A model generated the notes under the pieces. The model was not told the DNA's origin and did no database searches. It saw nothing but the letters and a program-made list of their open reading frames with translations. Positions 50,770 through 59,471 of a DNA stretch of 64,000 nucleotides are shown one piece after another. The stretch is from Planktosalinus sp963975935 (GTDB lineage: Bacteria; Bacteroidota; Bacteroidia; Flavobacteriales; Flavobacteriaceae). Each line of letters opens with the position of its first letter. The first letter of the stretch is position 1. The stretch spans positions 62,001 through 126,000 of the forward strand of contig CAXBIQ010000007.1 in the NCBI GenBank assembly GCA_963975935.1. Direction: 5' to 3'. A program made the translations under genes and the position numbers.

Positions 50770-53331
50770 ATGGACGATAATTTTTCCCCAAGAGTTAAAG
50801 ATGTGATTGCATACAGCAAAGAAGAAGCCTTGCGTTTGGGCCACGATTTTATTGGAACAGAGCATTTGATGCTGGGCTTGTTGCGCGACGGAAACGGTAA
50901 AGCCATCAACATACTTAACGCATTAGATATTGATTTAAACCAATTGAGACGTAAAGTTGAGATATTAAGCCCCGCAAATCCCAATGCGACTGTTATACCA
51001 AACGACAAAAAGAATCTTCATTTGACACGACAGGCTGAGCGTGCTTTAAAAACAACATTTCTGGAGGCTAAACTATTTCAAAGCTCATCTATAAATACTG
51101 CACATTTGTTGTTATGCATTTTACGGAATGAAAATGACCCCACAACAAAATTACTCAACAAATTAAAATTGGATTACGATTCTGTGAAAGACCAGTTCAA
51201 ATTTATGATTGCAAATGATGAAGATTATCTGCAGTCCCCTACTTCAGAATCTTTTCCAAATGATGATGACGATCCCGCATCTTCGGGTGATAGCTCAAAA
51301 GATTCACCTTTTGGGTCTTCAGGACCTTCAAAAACTACGAAAAAATCAAAAACTCCGGTTTTGGATAATTTCGGAAGAGATTTAACTGCACTTGCTGAGG
51401 AAGGTAAGTTGGATCCCGTTGTGGGTCGTGAAGAAGAAATTCAAAGGGTTTCGCAAGTTTTAAGCCGAAGAAAGAAAAATAACCCGTTGCTCATTGGAGA
51501 GCCCGGCGTTGGTAAATCGGCAATAGCTGAAGGCCTTGCCCTTCGCATTATACAGCGTAAAGTATCAAGAATACTATATGACAAACGTGTTGTGACTCTC
51601 GACCTCGCAAGTCTTGTCGCAGGAACAAAATACAGGGGACAGTTTGAAGAACGCATGAAAGCCGTGATGAATGAACTTGAAAAAAATGATGACATCATTT
51701 TATTTATAGATGAAATTCATACCATTGTTGGTGCCGGCGGTGCCACGGGTTCACTTGATGCTTCCAATATGTTCAAACCCGCTCTTGCACGTGGCGAAAT
51801 ACAATGTATTGGAGCAACCACACTCGATGAATATCGCCAGTATATTGAAAAAGACGGTGCTCTTGAGAGACGTTTTCAAAAAGTAATTGTTGAACCCACA
51901 AGTGTTGAGGAAACAATAGAAATCCTTAATAACATAAAAGATAAATATGAATCACACCACAATGTGACCTATACAGATGAAGCTATAAAAGCATGTGTGC
52001 ATTTAACAAACCGCTATATGACTGAGAGGTTCCTACCTGATAAAGCCATTGATGCTATGGATGAAGCAGGCTCACGTGTTCATATCACAAATATTCATGT
52101 TCCGGAAACCATATTAAAAATTGAAGCCCAGCTAGAGGAAGTTCGGGAACAAAAAAATTCTGTAGTCAAAAAGCAAAAATATGAAGAGGCTGCAAAATTA
52201 AGGGATGATGAAAAAAGGCTTGAAAAGGAACTCGCTGTTGCACAGGAAGAATGGGAAAATGATTCAAAACTTCACAGGGAAACTGTTTCTGAAGAAAATG
52301 TTGCTGAAGTAGTTTCTATGATTACCGGTGTGCCTGTAAACAGGATTGCTCAAACCGAAATCAAAAAGCTTTCAGAATTACCTGTTAGCATTAAAGGAAA
52401 GGTAATTGGCCAGGACGAGGCTGTTAATAAAGTAGTAAAAGCCATTCAAAGAAACCGTGCAGGACTAAAAGATCCTAATAAACCCATTGGTTCCTTTATA
52501 TTTTTAGGTCAGACTGGAGTGGGTAAAACCCAGCTTGCCAAAGTGCTTGCCCGTGAATTGTTTGATTCAGAAAACGCCTTGATACGCATTGATATGAGTG
52601 AATATATGGAGAAGTTTTCTGTATCGAGACTCATTGGTGCACCCCCGGGATACGTGGGTTATGAAGAAGGAGGACAACTCACTGAAAAAATAAGACGTAA
52701 GCCTTATGCAGTCGTCCTTTTGGATGAGATTGAAAAAGCACATCCAGATGTATTCAATATGCTGCTTCAAGTGCTTGACGACGGTTATTTGACTGACAGT
52801 CTGGGAAGAAAAATTGACTTCAGGAACACCATTATTATCATGACTTCAAACATTGGTGCGCGAAAAGTAAAAGATTTTGGCCAGGGTGTTGGTTTTGGTA
52901 CTGCTGCAAAAGCAAATCAAGCTGATGAACACACAAAAAGTGTCATCGAAAACGCCTTGAAAAAAGCATTTGCACCAGAGTTTTTAAACCGTGTAGATGA
53001 TGTAGTGGTCTTTAATTCACTTGAAAAAGAAGATATCCAAAAAATTATTGATATCGAATTAAGCAAACTATACGCACGCATTAAAGACATAGGTTATACA
53101 CTAACATTAACTGATGAAGCGAAAGATTACATTGCTGACAAAGGCTTTGATAAAGAATATGGTGCAAGACCTTTAAATCGTGCCATTCAGAAATATATCG
53201 AAGATGCCTTGGCTGAAGAAATAATTTCTTCAAAACTTTCAGAAGGCGATCAGATTTTAATGGAATTAGATAAAAAGTCCAATGAATTGACAGTTAAAAT
53301 TAATAAAGAAAAAAAGACAACCGAATCTTAA
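50770..53331 (+). CDS. clpC: ATP-dependent Clp protease ATP-binding subunit ClpC
   Basis: An 853-residue double AAA+ unfoldase. The N-domain has two Clp repeats (about 1-145), then a Ser/Pro-rich linker. Walker A of D1 is GEPGVGKSA (about 244) and of D2 GQTGVGKTQ (about 580). A UVR-like region (KKQKYEEAAKLRDDEKRLEK, about 470-490) marks ClpC rather than ClpA or ClpB. A ClpP-loop could dock to ClpP, which is not in the window. It ends with a terminator and is divergent from gyrA. Confidence 0.95.
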   Translation: MDDNFSPRVKDVIAYSKEEALRLGHDFIGTEHLMLGLLRDGNGKAINILNALDIDLNQLRRKVEILSPANPNATVIPNDKKNLHLTRQAERALKTTFLEAKLFQSSSINTAHLLLCILRNENDPTTKLLNKLKLDYDSVKDQFKFMIANDEDYLQSPTSESFPNDDDDPASSGDSSKDSPFGSSGPSKTTKKSKTPVLDNFGRDLTALAEEGKLDPVVGREEEIQRVSQVLSRRKKNNPLLIGEPGVGKSAIAEGLALRIIQRKVSRILYDKRVVTLDLASLVAGTKYRGQFEERMKAVMNELEKNDDIILFIDEIHTIVGAGGATGSLDASNMFKPALARGEIQCIGATTLDEYRQYIEKDGALERRFQKVIVEPTSVEETIEILNNIKDKYESHHNVTYTDEAIKACVHLTNRYMTERFLPDKAIDAMDEAGSRVHITNIHVPETILKIEAQLEEVREQKNSVVKKQKYEEAAKLRDDEKRLEKELAVAQEEWENDSKLHRETVSEENVAEVVSMITGVPVNRIAQTEIKKLSELPVSIKGKVIGQDEAVNKVVKAIQRNRAGLKDPNKPIGSFIFLGQTGVGKTQLAKVLARELFDSENALIRIDMSEYMEKFSVSRLIGAPPGYVGYEEGGQLTEKIRRKPYAVVLLDEIEKAHPDVFNMLLQVLDDGYLTDSLGRKIDFRNTIIIMTSNIGARKVKDFGQGVGFGTAAKANQADEHTKSVIENALKKAFAPEFLNRVDDVVVFNSLEKEDIQKIIDIELSKLYARIKDIGYTLTLTDEAKDYIADKGFDKEYGARPLNRAIQKYIEDALAEEIISSKLSEGDQILMELDKKSNELTVKINKEKKTTES

Positions 53332-53363
53332 AGAGGACCTTTTTTAAATTATTAAAATTCAAT

Positions 53364-53398
53364 AAGGCCTGGAAATTATAAGATTCCCGGGCCTTTTT
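53364..53398 (+). terminator. clpC terminator
   Basis: AAGGCCTGG (53364-53372) and CCGGGCCTT (53387-53395) form a 9-bp stem with one G.U pair and a 14-nt loop, followed by TTTTGC. It is 32 nt after the clpC stop. Confidence 0.82.
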
Positions 53399-53418
53399 GC
53401 ATATAATAACAATATCAT

Positions 53419-53763
53419 ATGAGACTCAAACCCGATGAGATATCTGAAATAAAAGCAAAAATAGAAGCTGAAATTTCAAAAACACAAGAAACGGTAACAA
53501 AGTTCAGGTAACTTACAAAACCCATCTCGACCGAAAATGCGATTGGACGTGTTTCAAGAATGGGTGCAATCAATAACAAAAGCATCAATGATTCTGCATT
53601 GAAAAATGCTGAAACTAAATTGAATAACTTAACCATTGCTTTATCTAAAATAGATGAACCTGACTTTGGCCTCTGCCGCATTTGCCATAACGAAATCCCG
53701 TTAGGGCGCATTTTATTGATGCCTCAGGCAAATACTTGCGTGCGTTGTGCTTCCAGAATGTAG
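53419..53763 (+). pseudogene. DksA/TraR-family zinc-finger gene with one in-frame stop
   Basis: From the ATG at 53419 the frame gives a normal N-terminal coiled coil for 30 codons (SEIKAKIEAEISKTQETVTKFR), then TAA at 53509-53511, then continues in the same frame with LTKPISTENAIGRVSRM, a helix and a C-terminal zinc finger (CRICHNE...CVRC). Flavobacterial members usually have an acidic residue at the stop position (KELTKPIS). So a single GAA-to-TAA change, or a sequencing error, splits the gene. The 3' part could be expressed from the internal ATG at 53560 as a 67-residue protein lacking part of the coiled coil. DksA-type proteins bind RNA polymerase. Confidence 0.75.
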
Positions 53764-53800
53764 TTTTTTTTATACCTTTAAAGAAAATAAAACCTTACTA

Positions 53801-54181
53801 ATGAGGGCCACCGTTAAATATGACTTCTGTGACTTTTCTGTTTTTGACAACTTTTTGATTGCCGTAATGAAGGAAGGAATTACTGTAGTGCCTGAACACA
53901 ACGAAGTCCTCATTGAGTTAGCAAATAAATACTTCAAGAACAGACCTTTTGCTTACATTACTAACCGGATTAACTCTTATTCAGTTGACCCAAATGTTTT
54001 TAAAGAAACATCAAAAATTGAAAACCTTGTTGCATTTGCAGTGGTTTCTCAACAAGAATTGGGCATTGCCAATGCTTCATTTGAAAAAGTCTTCCTGAAA
54101 AAACCACATAAATCGTTCACTAAACTTATTGACGCCATACAATGGTCTGAAGAAAAAGTAGCTGAAGCTTCAAAAAAATAA
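53801..54181 (+). CDS. STAS/SpoIIAA-like small protein (function unknown)
   Basis: A 126-residue protein from the ATG at 53801 (MRATVKYDFCDFSVFDNFLI). A longer upstream frame overlaps the previous gene and is not used. The alternating pattern of strands and helices with FAYITNRINSYSVDPNVFKET resembles STAS-like flavobacterial proteins; no catalytic residues are known. It is on the same strand as, and 37 nt after, the broken DksA/TraR-type gene. It is convergent with hutH, 6 nt away. Confidence 0.68.
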   Translation: MRATVKYDFCDFSVFDNFLIAVMKEGITVVPEHNEVLIELANKYFKNRPFAYITNRINSYSVDPNVFKETSKIENLVAFAVVSQQELGIANASFEKVFLKKPHKSFTKLIDAIQWSEEKVAEASKK

Positions 54182-54187
54182 GGCTTA

Positions 54188-55699
54188 TTACTCATATAAT
54201 AATTCAGAATCAATACTGAAACTTTTTAAAAAAGCAACTGTGATATGGATATCATCAGCCATAATCCTGTCATTTTCCACAAAAGAAACACCTTGCCTGT
54301 ACATTTTCAAAAAAGACTCAAGAAATTCTGAAGTTTTTTTAGGTGCCCTGAAGGCTATGGCCTGCGATGCATTGTATAATTCAATTGCCAGTATGGCCTC
54401 GACGTTTTCAACAATACGCAATAGTTTTGTTGCACCGTTAGCTCCCATGCTTACATGGTCTTCCTGCCCGTTTGATGATACAATAGAATCAACACTTGCG
54501 GGTGTAGCCAGTTGCTTGTTTTGACTCACGATGGAAGCAGCTGTGTATTGGGGAATCATAAAACCAGAATTTAAACCGGGGTTGTCAACAAGAAAATCAG
54601 GTAAACCACGTAAACCGGAAACCAATTGGTAAATGCGTCTTTCCGATATACATCCCAATTCTGCCATAGCAATACCCATATAATCTAATCCCAATGCCAG
54701 AGGTTGTCCATGAAAATTACCCCCGGAAATAATTTTATCTTCCTCAATGAAAATATTTGGATTATCTGTAACTGAATTGATTTCAGTTTTGAATGTTTTT
54801 CTCACAAATTCCAGCGTGTCTTTTGTTGCACCGTGAACCTGAGGAATGCACCTAAAAGAATAAGGATCCTGAACATTCATCTTTTCTGAAGCGCCAATCT
54901 CACTTCCTTCAAGGAAACTTCTTATCTGTTGCGCCGTCTTGATCTGCCCACTGTGAGGCCTTACTTCATGTACCAAAGCATCAAACGGACTCATATTACA
55001 GTCAAAAGCATCTATTGAAACTGCACTAATCACATCAGCGAGATAAGAAAGTTTGTATGATTTAATCAGACAGTAAATACCATAAGCACTCATAAACTGT
55101 GTTCCGTTAAGGAGAGCAAGGCCTTCTTTCGCTTTAAGCGTAATTGGAGCCCAGTTTTTCTTTTTCAAAACCTCTTTTGACGCCACTATTTTTTTGCCCT
55201 CATAAACTTCGCCCATTCCCAGTAAAGGCAGTGATAAATGTGCCAGTGGTGCCAGATCTCCCGAAGCACCCAGGCTTCCCTGCGTATATATTACAGGCAA
55301 AATATCATGATTGTAGAAATCGATGAGACGCTCTACTGTTTGAAGCTGCACACCGCTGTTGCCATAACTAAGGGATTGCACTTTTAAAAGCAACATTAGC
55401 TTGACAATTTCTTTTGGAACAAAATCCCCGGTACCACATGCGTGTGACTTCACCAGGTTTTCCTGAAGGATTGTTAAGTTTTCTGAAGATATTTTTATAT
55501 TACACAGTGAACCAAAACCTGTATTGATTCCGTATATGGGTGTTTCATTATTTTTTAATTTGCCATCAAGATAGGCTCTGGATTTATTTATGTTAAGAAT
55601 GGCTTCATCTGAGAGAGAGAGATGCTTTTGGTTGTCAATAATATCAATGATGGTATATAAATCCAGTACTTGACTGCTTATATAGTGGAAATCAGGCAT
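54188..55699 (-). CDS. hutH: Histidine ammonia-lyase HutH
   Basis: A 503-residue enzyme that converts histidine to urocanate and ammonia, the first step of histidine breakdown. The self-forming MIO cofactor comes from Ala145-Ser146-Gly147 in TQGSLGASGDLAPLAH. YGINTGFG (about 56-63) and NGQEDHVSMGANGA near 405-418 complete the active site. The other hut genes are not adjacent. Its close relatives include phenylalanine and tyrosine ammonia-lyases, so specificity is inferred from length and motifs. Confidence 0.9.
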   Translation of the reverse strand: MPDFHYISSQVLDLYTIIDIIDNQKHLSLSDEAILNINKSRAYLDGKLKNNETPIYGINTGFGSLCNIKISSENLTILQENLVKSHACGTGDFVPKEIVKLMLLLKVQSLSYGNSGVQLQTVERLIDFYNHDILPVIYTQGSLGASGDLAPLAHLSLPLLGMGEVYEGKKIVASKEVLKKKNWAPITLKAKEGLALLNGTQFMSAYGIYCLIKSYKLSYLADVISAVSIDAFDCNMSPFDALVHEVRPHSGQIKTAQQIRSFLEGSEIGASEKMNVQDPYSFRCIPQVHGATKDTLEFVRKTFKTEINSVTDNPNIFIEEDKIISGGNFHGQPLALGLDYMGIAMAELGCISERRIYQLVSGLRGLPDFLVDNPGLNSGFMIPQYTAASIVSQNKQLATPASVDSIVSSNGQEDHVSMGANGATKLLRIVENVEAILAIELYNASQAIAFRAPKKTSEFLESFLKMYRQGVSFVENDRIMADDIHITVAFLKSFSIDSELLYE

Positions 55700-55725
55700 T
55701 TTTAAAAAATTTATTTATTGGTATT

Positions 55726-55733
55726 CAAATGTA
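55726..55733 (-). promoter_or_regulatory. hutH -7 box
   Basis: TACATTTG on the minus strand, 26 nt before the ATG at 55699. The -33 element is not clear. Confidence 0.45.
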
Positions 55734-55892
55734 GAAAATATAAGGCTAAATATGGCATTTTTACTCCTTAGTTTCTTGTTATTTTAAGAAAACAAGTCTT
55801 TTTATTAAGAATGTTATAGCTCCATTTCACTGTACTTAAGGTCTTTAAAAATAATTAGTTGTAAAACAATAGGTTATAAACTTTATTAGTTC

Positions 55893-55900
55893 TATATTTG
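55893..55900 (+). promoter_or_regulatory. Cold-shock gene -7 box
   Basis: TATATTTG is a perfect TAnnTTTG, 34 nt before the ATG at 55935. The -33 TTG is not at the usual spacing. Confidence 0.5.
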
Positions 55901-55934
55901 CAGCTTATTAAAACAATTTTTTATTTTTATTATT

Positions 55935-56126
55935 ATGCAAACAGGAACAGTAAAATTTTTCAATGATTCAAAAGGTTTTGGATTTATTAAAGACAACGAA
56001 TCAAACGAAGAAATCTTCGTACACATCTCAGGTCTGGTAGACGATATCAGAGAAGATGACGAAGTAACCTTTGAGACAGCTCAAGGAAAAAAAGGATTAA
56101 ATGCAGTAAATGTTAAACTAGCGTAA
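55935..56126 (+). CDS. Cold-shock protein (CspA family)
   Basis: A 63-residue single cold-shock domain with RNP1 (KGFGFI, about 13-18) and RNP2 (IFVHIS, about 27-32). It binds single-stranded RNA and acts as an RNA chaperone or antiterminator. The length is slightly below the 66-70 typical of CspA because the end is compact. A promoter and a strong terminator make it monocistronic. Confidence 0.96.
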   Translation: MQTGTVKFFNDSKGFGFIKDNESNEEIFVHISGLVDDIREDDEVTFETAQGKKGLNAVNVKLA

Positions 56127-56158
56127 GCATAGTTTTTAATATATACCCTTTAAACTTT

Positions 56159-56184
56159 AAAAGCTCTCCAATTGGAGAGCTTTT
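56159..56184 (+). terminator. Cold-shock gene terminator
   Basis: A 26-nt perfect palindrome built on AAAAGCTCTCCA, followed by TT at its end and further T residues. It lies 33 nt after the stop codon. Confidence 0.88.
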
Positions 56185-56340
56185 TTACTTTTTAAACCTT
56201 TCCTAAAATAACTTTACACTCTTGTAAACGAGTAAGTTAAATGTTACCCCCTAATTTTGGCACGACCTTTGGTATTTATATAGCGTAAAGTATTGCTGAC
56301 CAAAACAAATAAGCAATTACTAATATTTAAATCCGCTATT

Positions 56341-57672
56341 ATGAAAAATTTTGTTCTCACATTCTCAGGCTTATTCATCGCTCTGATGTTTATCCCACAA
56401 TCAGCAAAAGCTGCTGACTTTAATAGAAGTTATGACGGCAATAAATTCATCTTCGTAGAAGGAGGTGTAGAGTTTTCTGTCTTCCCTGATGGTCAATTTG
56501 ACTTTATATATCTGGGCAATCAAGGAACAAACGTAAGTATCAACACACCGAATGTTGCTATCAACTACAATTCCGGATACAATTATGATGCCTATGTGCA
56601 ATATGATAGCTATGGAGCGGTGATTCAGGTTGAAGATGTCCCTATTTATTACGATGAATATGGGCGCATTATTCAAGCGGGTGATGTGACTATTCGTTAC
56701 AATAACAGAAGGCTTATCCAGGTTGGCGGATTGTATGTACATTATAACCCTTACGGATATTACTCTCACTATACAGGTTATATTAATGTATACAACAGAT
56801 ATTATGTTTACAGGCCTTGGCACACTTATTACGCTATCCCACATTATACGTATTGCGTAGTTTACACAAATCCTTATAGAAGATATTATACTCCGGTAAG
56901 ATACAGTTACTCTTATCACAGAACGTATTATCGAAACGGGTATGCATATGCAAATGGCAGAAGGGATTTTTACAGGCCCGGAACACGAGTACACCACAGG
57001 GACGGACGTGTAGCAGTAAACAGAAATTACAGAGGAGCAAGAAATGAGTCTTTGACTTACAGAAGAGATGATAGTAAAGTACGCACAGCTTACAACAGCC
57101 GTACTGAAAATGGGGTACAACGCGGAACTCCAAGAAGTTCTGATGCTTCAAGATCAAGGGTTGAATCAACGCAACGCGGAACACCAAACAGCTCAGTAGT
57201 GTCAAGAAACGACAAAACTCAAAGAGGAACACCTCGTAATAATGTATCACGTGTTGAAAACACTCAAACTCAAAGAGGAACACCTGCCGCTTCAAATACA
57301 TCAAGAGTACAAAGGTCTGAAAGGAATGAAAACGCAAGACCTGCAACAACTGTAAACAGAAACGACAGAAACCAACGTTTGAATACCAGTTCAAGAGTTA
57401 CAAGAAATGATCAGGTACACCGTAGCAAGCCTGTAAGAAGCAACGCTTCAAGACCTGAGAGAAAAGTAACAAGCAGACCAAGTGCTACAAGAAATGTTTC
57501 ACGAAGCACTAACACACAAAGAAATAAACCGGCGGTTTCTCAAAGCAGACAGAGTAATAGCGGTGCAGCTAAAAATGTTTCCAGAAGCACACCTTCAAGA
57601 AACACAACTGCAACAAGAGGTTCAAGTACAAATTCTCGAAATAACTCCTCATCAAGAGGTGGTAGAGGATAA
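56341..57672 (+). CDS. Secreted Tyr-rich then Arg/Ser/Asn-rich repetitive protein
   Basis: A 443-residue protein from the ATG at 56341 (MKNFVLTFSGLFIALMFIP); a longer frame starting 16 codons upstream is rejected. Signal peptide to about Ala 24. Residues about 25-150 contain repeats of beta-strand type ending in Tyr/Gly (GAVIQVEDVPIYYDEYG, GRIIQAGDVTIRYNN). A Tyr/His/Arg segment follows (about 150-225). The last 200 residues have four imperfect QRGTP repeats (57118-57285, spacing about 17 residues), then a low-complexity Arg/Ser/Asn/Thr tail with no Cys and a very high predicted pI. It is probably outer-surface; the tail may bind polyanions. No known family is recognised. Confidence 0.78.
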   Translation: MKNFVLTFSGLFIALMFIPQSAKAADFNRSYDGNKFIFVEGGVEFSVFPDGQFDFIYLGNQGTNVSINTPNVAINYNSGYNYDAYVQYDSYGAVIQVEDVPIYYDEYGRIIQAGDVTIRYNNRRLIQVGGLYVHYNPYGYYSHYTGYINVYNRYYVYRPWHTYYAIPHYTYCVVYTNPYRRYYTPVRYSYSYHRTYYRNGYAYANGRRDFYRPGTRVHHRDGRVAVNRNYRGARNESLTYRRDDSKVRTAYNSRTENGVQRGTPRSSDASRSRVESTQRGTPNSSVVSRNDKTQRGTPRNNVSRVENTQTQRGTPAASNTSRVQRSERNENARPATTVNRNDRNQRLNTSSRVTRNDQVHRSKPVRSNASRPERKVTSRPSATRNVSRSTNTQRNKPAVSQSRQSNSGAAKNVSRSTPSRNTTATRGSSTNSRNNSSSRGGRG

Positions 57673-57703
57673 AAATATTAAAGTAAGTTTTGGTTGGTTA
57701 GTT

Positions 57704-57750
57704 GAAACCCTTTTGAAAGTGGAAACACTTGAAAGAGGGTTTCTCTTTTT
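57704..57750 (+). terminator. Terminator after the repetitive secreted protein
   Basis: GAAACCC (57704-57710) pairs with GGGTTTC (57737-57743), enclosing an inner AAGTG/CACTT stem, then TCTTTTT. An imperfect but plausible long hairpin. Confidence 0.65.
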
Positions 57751-58006
57751 ACATTATTAAAGACAGTTTCCAATACTTGCAAAATAGTTCGGATTTATCC
57801 TTTCACGTAAACCGTTTTCCTATTGACAAATTCCAGCATCCCGTCGTTTGCAAGTTCATGGCTAATTGATGTTTCCCTTCTTATTTTTTTAATTTAAAAA
57901 TTATAGGTTGCTAAATAACAATTAGAGAAGTAAGCAGCTATTGTGATAAAATAAACCTATTTGCGAGAGAATACTTTTCTTTTTGGGTGCCATTGCTGTT
58001 GTTTTA
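57751..58006. other. Intergenic stretch without recognised features
   Basis: This 256-nt AT-rich stretch, between the terminator at 57704 and the stop of the flippase gene at 58007, has no credible reading frame, promoter, tRNA or repeat that I can see. Confidence 0.6.
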
Positions 58007-59461
58007 TTAAAAAGGTAGAACCCTATTCATAAAGCCGGAAATATCTTCAGACAGTCTTCCTTTATAGACTAACAGCAAATACAATGCAGAGATTAAAGCC
58101 GACTTTAAGAAAATATTTACAATAGGGTGAAAGTTAAAATCCCAGAAAAAGAAGGCGATTGCCATTGTCAGGATTAAAAGAAAAGCTTTTCCCGTTTCGG
58201 AAGTAAAAGGATGCATTTTAAATTTTACATTTACAATGGCTATCTTCGCAAAGCTATAGAGCAAAAGTGATATCACGGTGGCAATAGCAGCCCCTTCCAT
58301 TCCCAGAATAGGAATGAATACGAAATTGAGCACAATTGTAAGAATTGCCAAGAGTACCCCTAACACTATGGTAATCCTGTAATAATCTGAGTTGTACAAT
58401 ATGGCATTATTAATTCCCATCAGGTTGTCCAATAATTTGGAAGTGGATATCAAGATAACAACAAAAAGTCCCGTGGCGTATTCTTCAGGAAGCAGAGTAT
58501 AAAGTTCCTTAATATTCAGGATAATAAGCAAAAAAAGAAGACCGGAAACGATAAAGAGGGTAAGGGAACTTTTTATATAAAGGTCCCTCAAATTATCAGA
58601 GTTTTTTTCATTAATGAATTTGGCCGTAAGCGGATACGTAATTTGGTGCATCGACCGGGCAGGCACTGCGATTACTGTGGCTATAAAGATTGCTACATTA
58701 TAATAAGCTACATTTTCAATTGGGATCAATTTTCCCAGCATCACCTTATCAATATCGAGTAACAATAGCGAAACAGAACCGGCTATAATAATCAAAAAAG
58801 AATATTTTAAGACCGGGATTATGTTATGAGGAATTCTGAAACTGAGTTTTGGAAAATGAAGCTTCAGGGCAAATACCATCATGATGAGCATCCTCAAGAA
58901 GTAAACCACAACTAAAAGCCAGATGAAAAGATGAACGCTAAACCAATCAATATAAACACCAAAAAGCAAGACCGTTATTAACACACGGTGAAATACTTCC
59001 TTTAAAAGATTGCCTGTGGCGCTTTTCATTTTCACACGCGTCCAAGCATAAAATATCTCAAAATATGCCATAGCAACAGCCGTTAAATAAATTATCCAAG
59101 CATAATCTTCAATAATAGCATTTTCTTTAGCTAAAAATCGGGTAATTGTTTCATATCCTATGAAACCAATCAATCCTATGGGAAGGATAAGTGCCAAAGG
59201 CAAAAAAAGCATCGTTGTAACAAAACGCTGCTGTTCATCTTGCGTTTTATATGAACTATAGAATTTGATAAGTGTGTTGTGAACACCAAAAGCCATCAAA
59301 GGCATCATAATAGTAGCAGCAGAAAGCAGAAAGCCTACCAACCCATAATATTCATCAGTTAGAAAGTTCGTATACAGAAAAAGCGTATTGATAGCCCCCA
59401 CCCCAAACCCCAAATATGTGGTAAAGGTGTTCTGCACGGACTGTTTTATAACAATTCCCAT
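58007..59461 (-). CDS. Oligosaccharide flippase (MATE-like / Wzx)
   Basis: A 484-residue membrane protein with about 12-14 hydrophobic segments, in the MVF/Wzx polysaccharide-exporter family (TTYLGFGVGAINTLFLYTNF, GVHNTLIKFYSSYKT, VISLLLYSFAKIAIVNVKF). It would move lipid-linked oligosaccharides across the inner membrane. It lies 10 nt after the glycosyltransferase gene and is the last gene of a minus-strand group whose first gene is the DUF4834 gene. Confidence 0.88.
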   Translation of the reverse strand: MGIVIKQSVQNTFTTYLGFGVGAINTLFLYTNFLTDEYYGLVGFLLSAATIMMPLMAFGVHNTLIKFYSSYKTQDEQQRFVTTMLFLPLALILPIGLIGFIGYETITRFLAKENAIIEDYAWIIYLTAVAMAYFEIFYAWTRVKMKSATGNLLKEVFHRVLITVLLFGVYIDWFSVHLFIWLLVVVYFLRMLIMMVFALKLHFPKLSFRIPHNIIPVLKYSFLIIIAGSVSLLLLDIDKVMLGKLIPIENVAYYNVAIFIATVIAVPARSMHQITYPLTAKFINEKNSDNLRDLYIKSSLTLFIVSGLLFLLIILNIKELYTLLPEEYATGLFVVILISTSKLLDNLMGINNAILYNSDYYRITIVLGVLLAILTIVLNFVFIPILGMEGAAIATVISLLLYSFAKIAIVNVKFKMHPFTSETGKAFLLILTMAIAFFFWDFNFHPIVNIFLKSALISALYLLLVYKGRLSEDISGFMNRVLPF

Positions 59462-59471
59462 AAAATCTGCT

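Noticed and set aside
53747..53800. Extended N-terminus of the STAS-like protein
   Set aside because: Begins within the preceding gene at a non-ATG codon, while MRATVKYDF from 53801 fits the family.
56401..57120. Long minus-strand frame in the repetitive secreted protein gene
   Set aside because: Shadow of the Tyr-rich coding sequence; low-complexity Ile/Val/Ser with no start signals.
57482..57760. Plus-strand frame of 92 residues overlapping the end of the repetitive gene
   Set aside because: Out-of-frame shadow of the low-complexity tail; no ribosome or promoter context of its own.
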